Assembly (NCBI GenBank): GCA_003229095.1 | Contig: QIHS01000337.1 | Span: forward strand, 1 to 6,487 | Direction: 5' to 3' | From: Woeseia sp. | GTDB lineage: Bacteria > Pseudomonadota > Gammaproteobacteria > Steroidobacterales > Woeseiaceae | Length of the DNA stretch: 6,487 nt | Shown here: positions 5,780 to 6,487 of the stretch, piece by piece | How positions within the stretch are numbered: position 1 is the stretch's first letter | How the letters are laid out: every line of letters begins with the position of its first letter | The notes under the pieces: model-generated | Database searches by the model: none | What the model was told of the DNA's origin: nothing | What the model saw: only the letters and a program-made list of their open reading frames with translations | Program-made: the position numbers and the translations under genes

Positions 5780-5789
5780 CCAAGCTTGG

Positions 5790-6313
5790 CCCGAAAATGA
5801 CATCGACCTGGGAAAAGAACTCGTACGTATCCTGCATGACTTGCCGCCGGAGTCATGAAATCAACCGCGGAGAAGTAGCGTGCCTGTCGAAAACTGTTTG
5901 GCCAAGCACTGCTGACTTGCCTGCAATTCTACCGCACGCAACTACATGACAAGATTAGTCATATTCACGCGCATGCCTGGGGGGCAGGCTGAACCGGGTT
6001 GAATGTGGGAAAGTACTAAAGAAGCTAGCGCCTGACCTCAAAGGCGCGCAGCCAGGCGACTACCCTGGTCGATAACCCGCTTGGCGTCGAGTTCGTTGCC
6101 AACATCGGCGCCACTAATCACGTGGGTGGTAATGACCAGCGGCTTAACGACATCCGTTTGCATGATGATTGGTCTGCAATGTTCGATGCACCGACGGGTG
6201 CTTGACGCCTGGCGATGCGCAAACTTTAGGGTGCCATGGGCCAGATTTGACGATAGCTCACTCTGACTGGCATCTGATAGTTTCCGTAGACGCCGCATCG
6301 CAAGGACGCGATT
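5790..6313. other. Degraded GC-richer stretch upstream of transposase C
   Basis: No intact gene is supported. Short + strand pieces look once-coding but are broken by stops and frame changes: DIDLGKELVRILHDLPPES ending at a TGA about 5858, KKLAPDLKGAQPGDYPGR ending about 6066, and TLVDNPLGVEFVANIGATNH read in another frame through about 6205. I recognise none of them. Hairpins are present at 5975-5989 (GCCTG/CAGGC) and 6028-6047 (GCGCCT/AGGCGC), and ATGAC/GTCAT at 5946-5962. The 5' end (terIS) of the downstream IS91 element should be in this stretch but I cannot place it. Confidence 0.45.
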
Positions 6314-6487
6314 GTGTTGCAGCTCTTGGCTGGCAAGGATACCGGTGAGAGAGAAGGATTGGTTCGTTTCAAACGTCACCGTCCGGAGCAAACGTTTCTC
6401 TATCGGCTTATCGAACAATACTATCCCGATTTCGAGATGAAATGGGCGTCAGAGGGCAGGGGTTTGCCGGACGACGTTCGTCGGGAG
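6314..6487 (+). CDS. IS91-family transposase, N-terminal part (runs off window)
   Basis: The frame encodes 58 residues up to the window edge. FKRHRPEQTFLYRLIEQYYPDFE (19-41) followed by GRGLPDDVRRE (48-58) is the typical start of IS91-family transposases, just ahead of the Cys-rich zinc-binding domain and, further on, the HUH/Tyr catalytic domain, both outside the window. The enzyme nicks at oriIS and drives rolling-circle transposition. There is no ATG; the frame is closed by a TAG at 6287-6289. I chose the GTG at 6314 because AAGGA (6302-6306) lies seven bases before it. A TTG at 6317 is an alternative. It has the same orientation as copies A and B. Whether this copy is full length cannot be seen. 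Confidence 0.85.
   Translation, partial: MLQLLAGKDTGEREGLVRFKRHRPEQTFLYRLIEQYYPDFEMKWASEGRGLPDDVRRE

Noticed and set aside
6038..6418. Minus-strand open frame of 126 codons upstream of transposase C
   Set aside because: Its first third is antisense to the transposase N-terminus, which is clearly coding on the + strand, and the remainder is unrecognised.
1..6487. CRISPR array, tRNA or rRNA gene, toxin-antitoxin pair, known defence system
   Set aside because: No regularly spaced repeats, no cloverleaf-like or ribosomal sequence, and no recognisable nuclease, helicase, NTPase or antitoxin motifs were found on either strand.

Overview
The window looks like an accessory, mobile-element-rich region of a proteobacterial chromosome or plasmid, most likely from a gammaproteobacterium. 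This is inferred from the moderately GC-rich genes with Shine-Dalgarno sequences, the membrane-anchored zinc-independent alcohol dehydrogenase, and a small conserved Cys/His/Arg-rich protein of a type I know from that group. No housekeeping gene or RNA gene is visible.

The organising feature is three pieces of IS91-family (rolling-circle, ISCR-like) transposons, all in the + orientation. (A) At 1-78 are the last seven codons of a transposase plus its 3' terminal (oriIS-like) region. (B) At 4799-5082 is a 5'-truncated transposase C-terminus followed by the same oriIS-like region; 2-81 and 5006-5085 match at 75 of 80 positions and fold into the same small hairpin. (C) At 6314-6487 is the N-terminus of a transposase that runs off the right edge. 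Such an array of directly oriented ends is what one-ended rolling-circle capture of neighbouring DNA leaves behind, so the stretches between the pieces read as passenger DNA.

Passenger block 1 (79-4798) holds: an N-terminally membrane-anchored MDR-family oxidoreductase (133-1248); a small conserved protein with an excellent ribosome binding site (1576-1926); a gene-poor stretch carrying a 104-bp near-palindrome (2371-2474); a secreted 289-residue protein of unknown function (2676-3545); a convergent minus-strand pair made of a secreted protein with a DxDGDG calcium-binding-type loop (4428-3805) and a short Cys/Gly-rich ORF (3782-3585); and a divergent small gene (4611-) whose 3' end appears cut by transposon copy B.

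Passenger block 2 (5083-6313) starts with an AT-rich segment unlike its surroundings. It carries one gene (5259-5762) for a two-helix membrane protein with a PH-like tail that resembles Bacteroidetes proteins; there is no Shine-Dalgarno sequence in front of it and repeats lie on both sides. This appears to be recent cross-phylum cargo. About 500 bp of degraded, GC-richer DNA then leads into transposase C.

There is no clear evidence of a known defence system, CRISPR array, integron integrase or toxin-antitoxin pair. The most unusual points are the tandem IS91-like ends with foreign cargo, the near-palindrome, and the secreted Cys-rich/calcium-loop pair.
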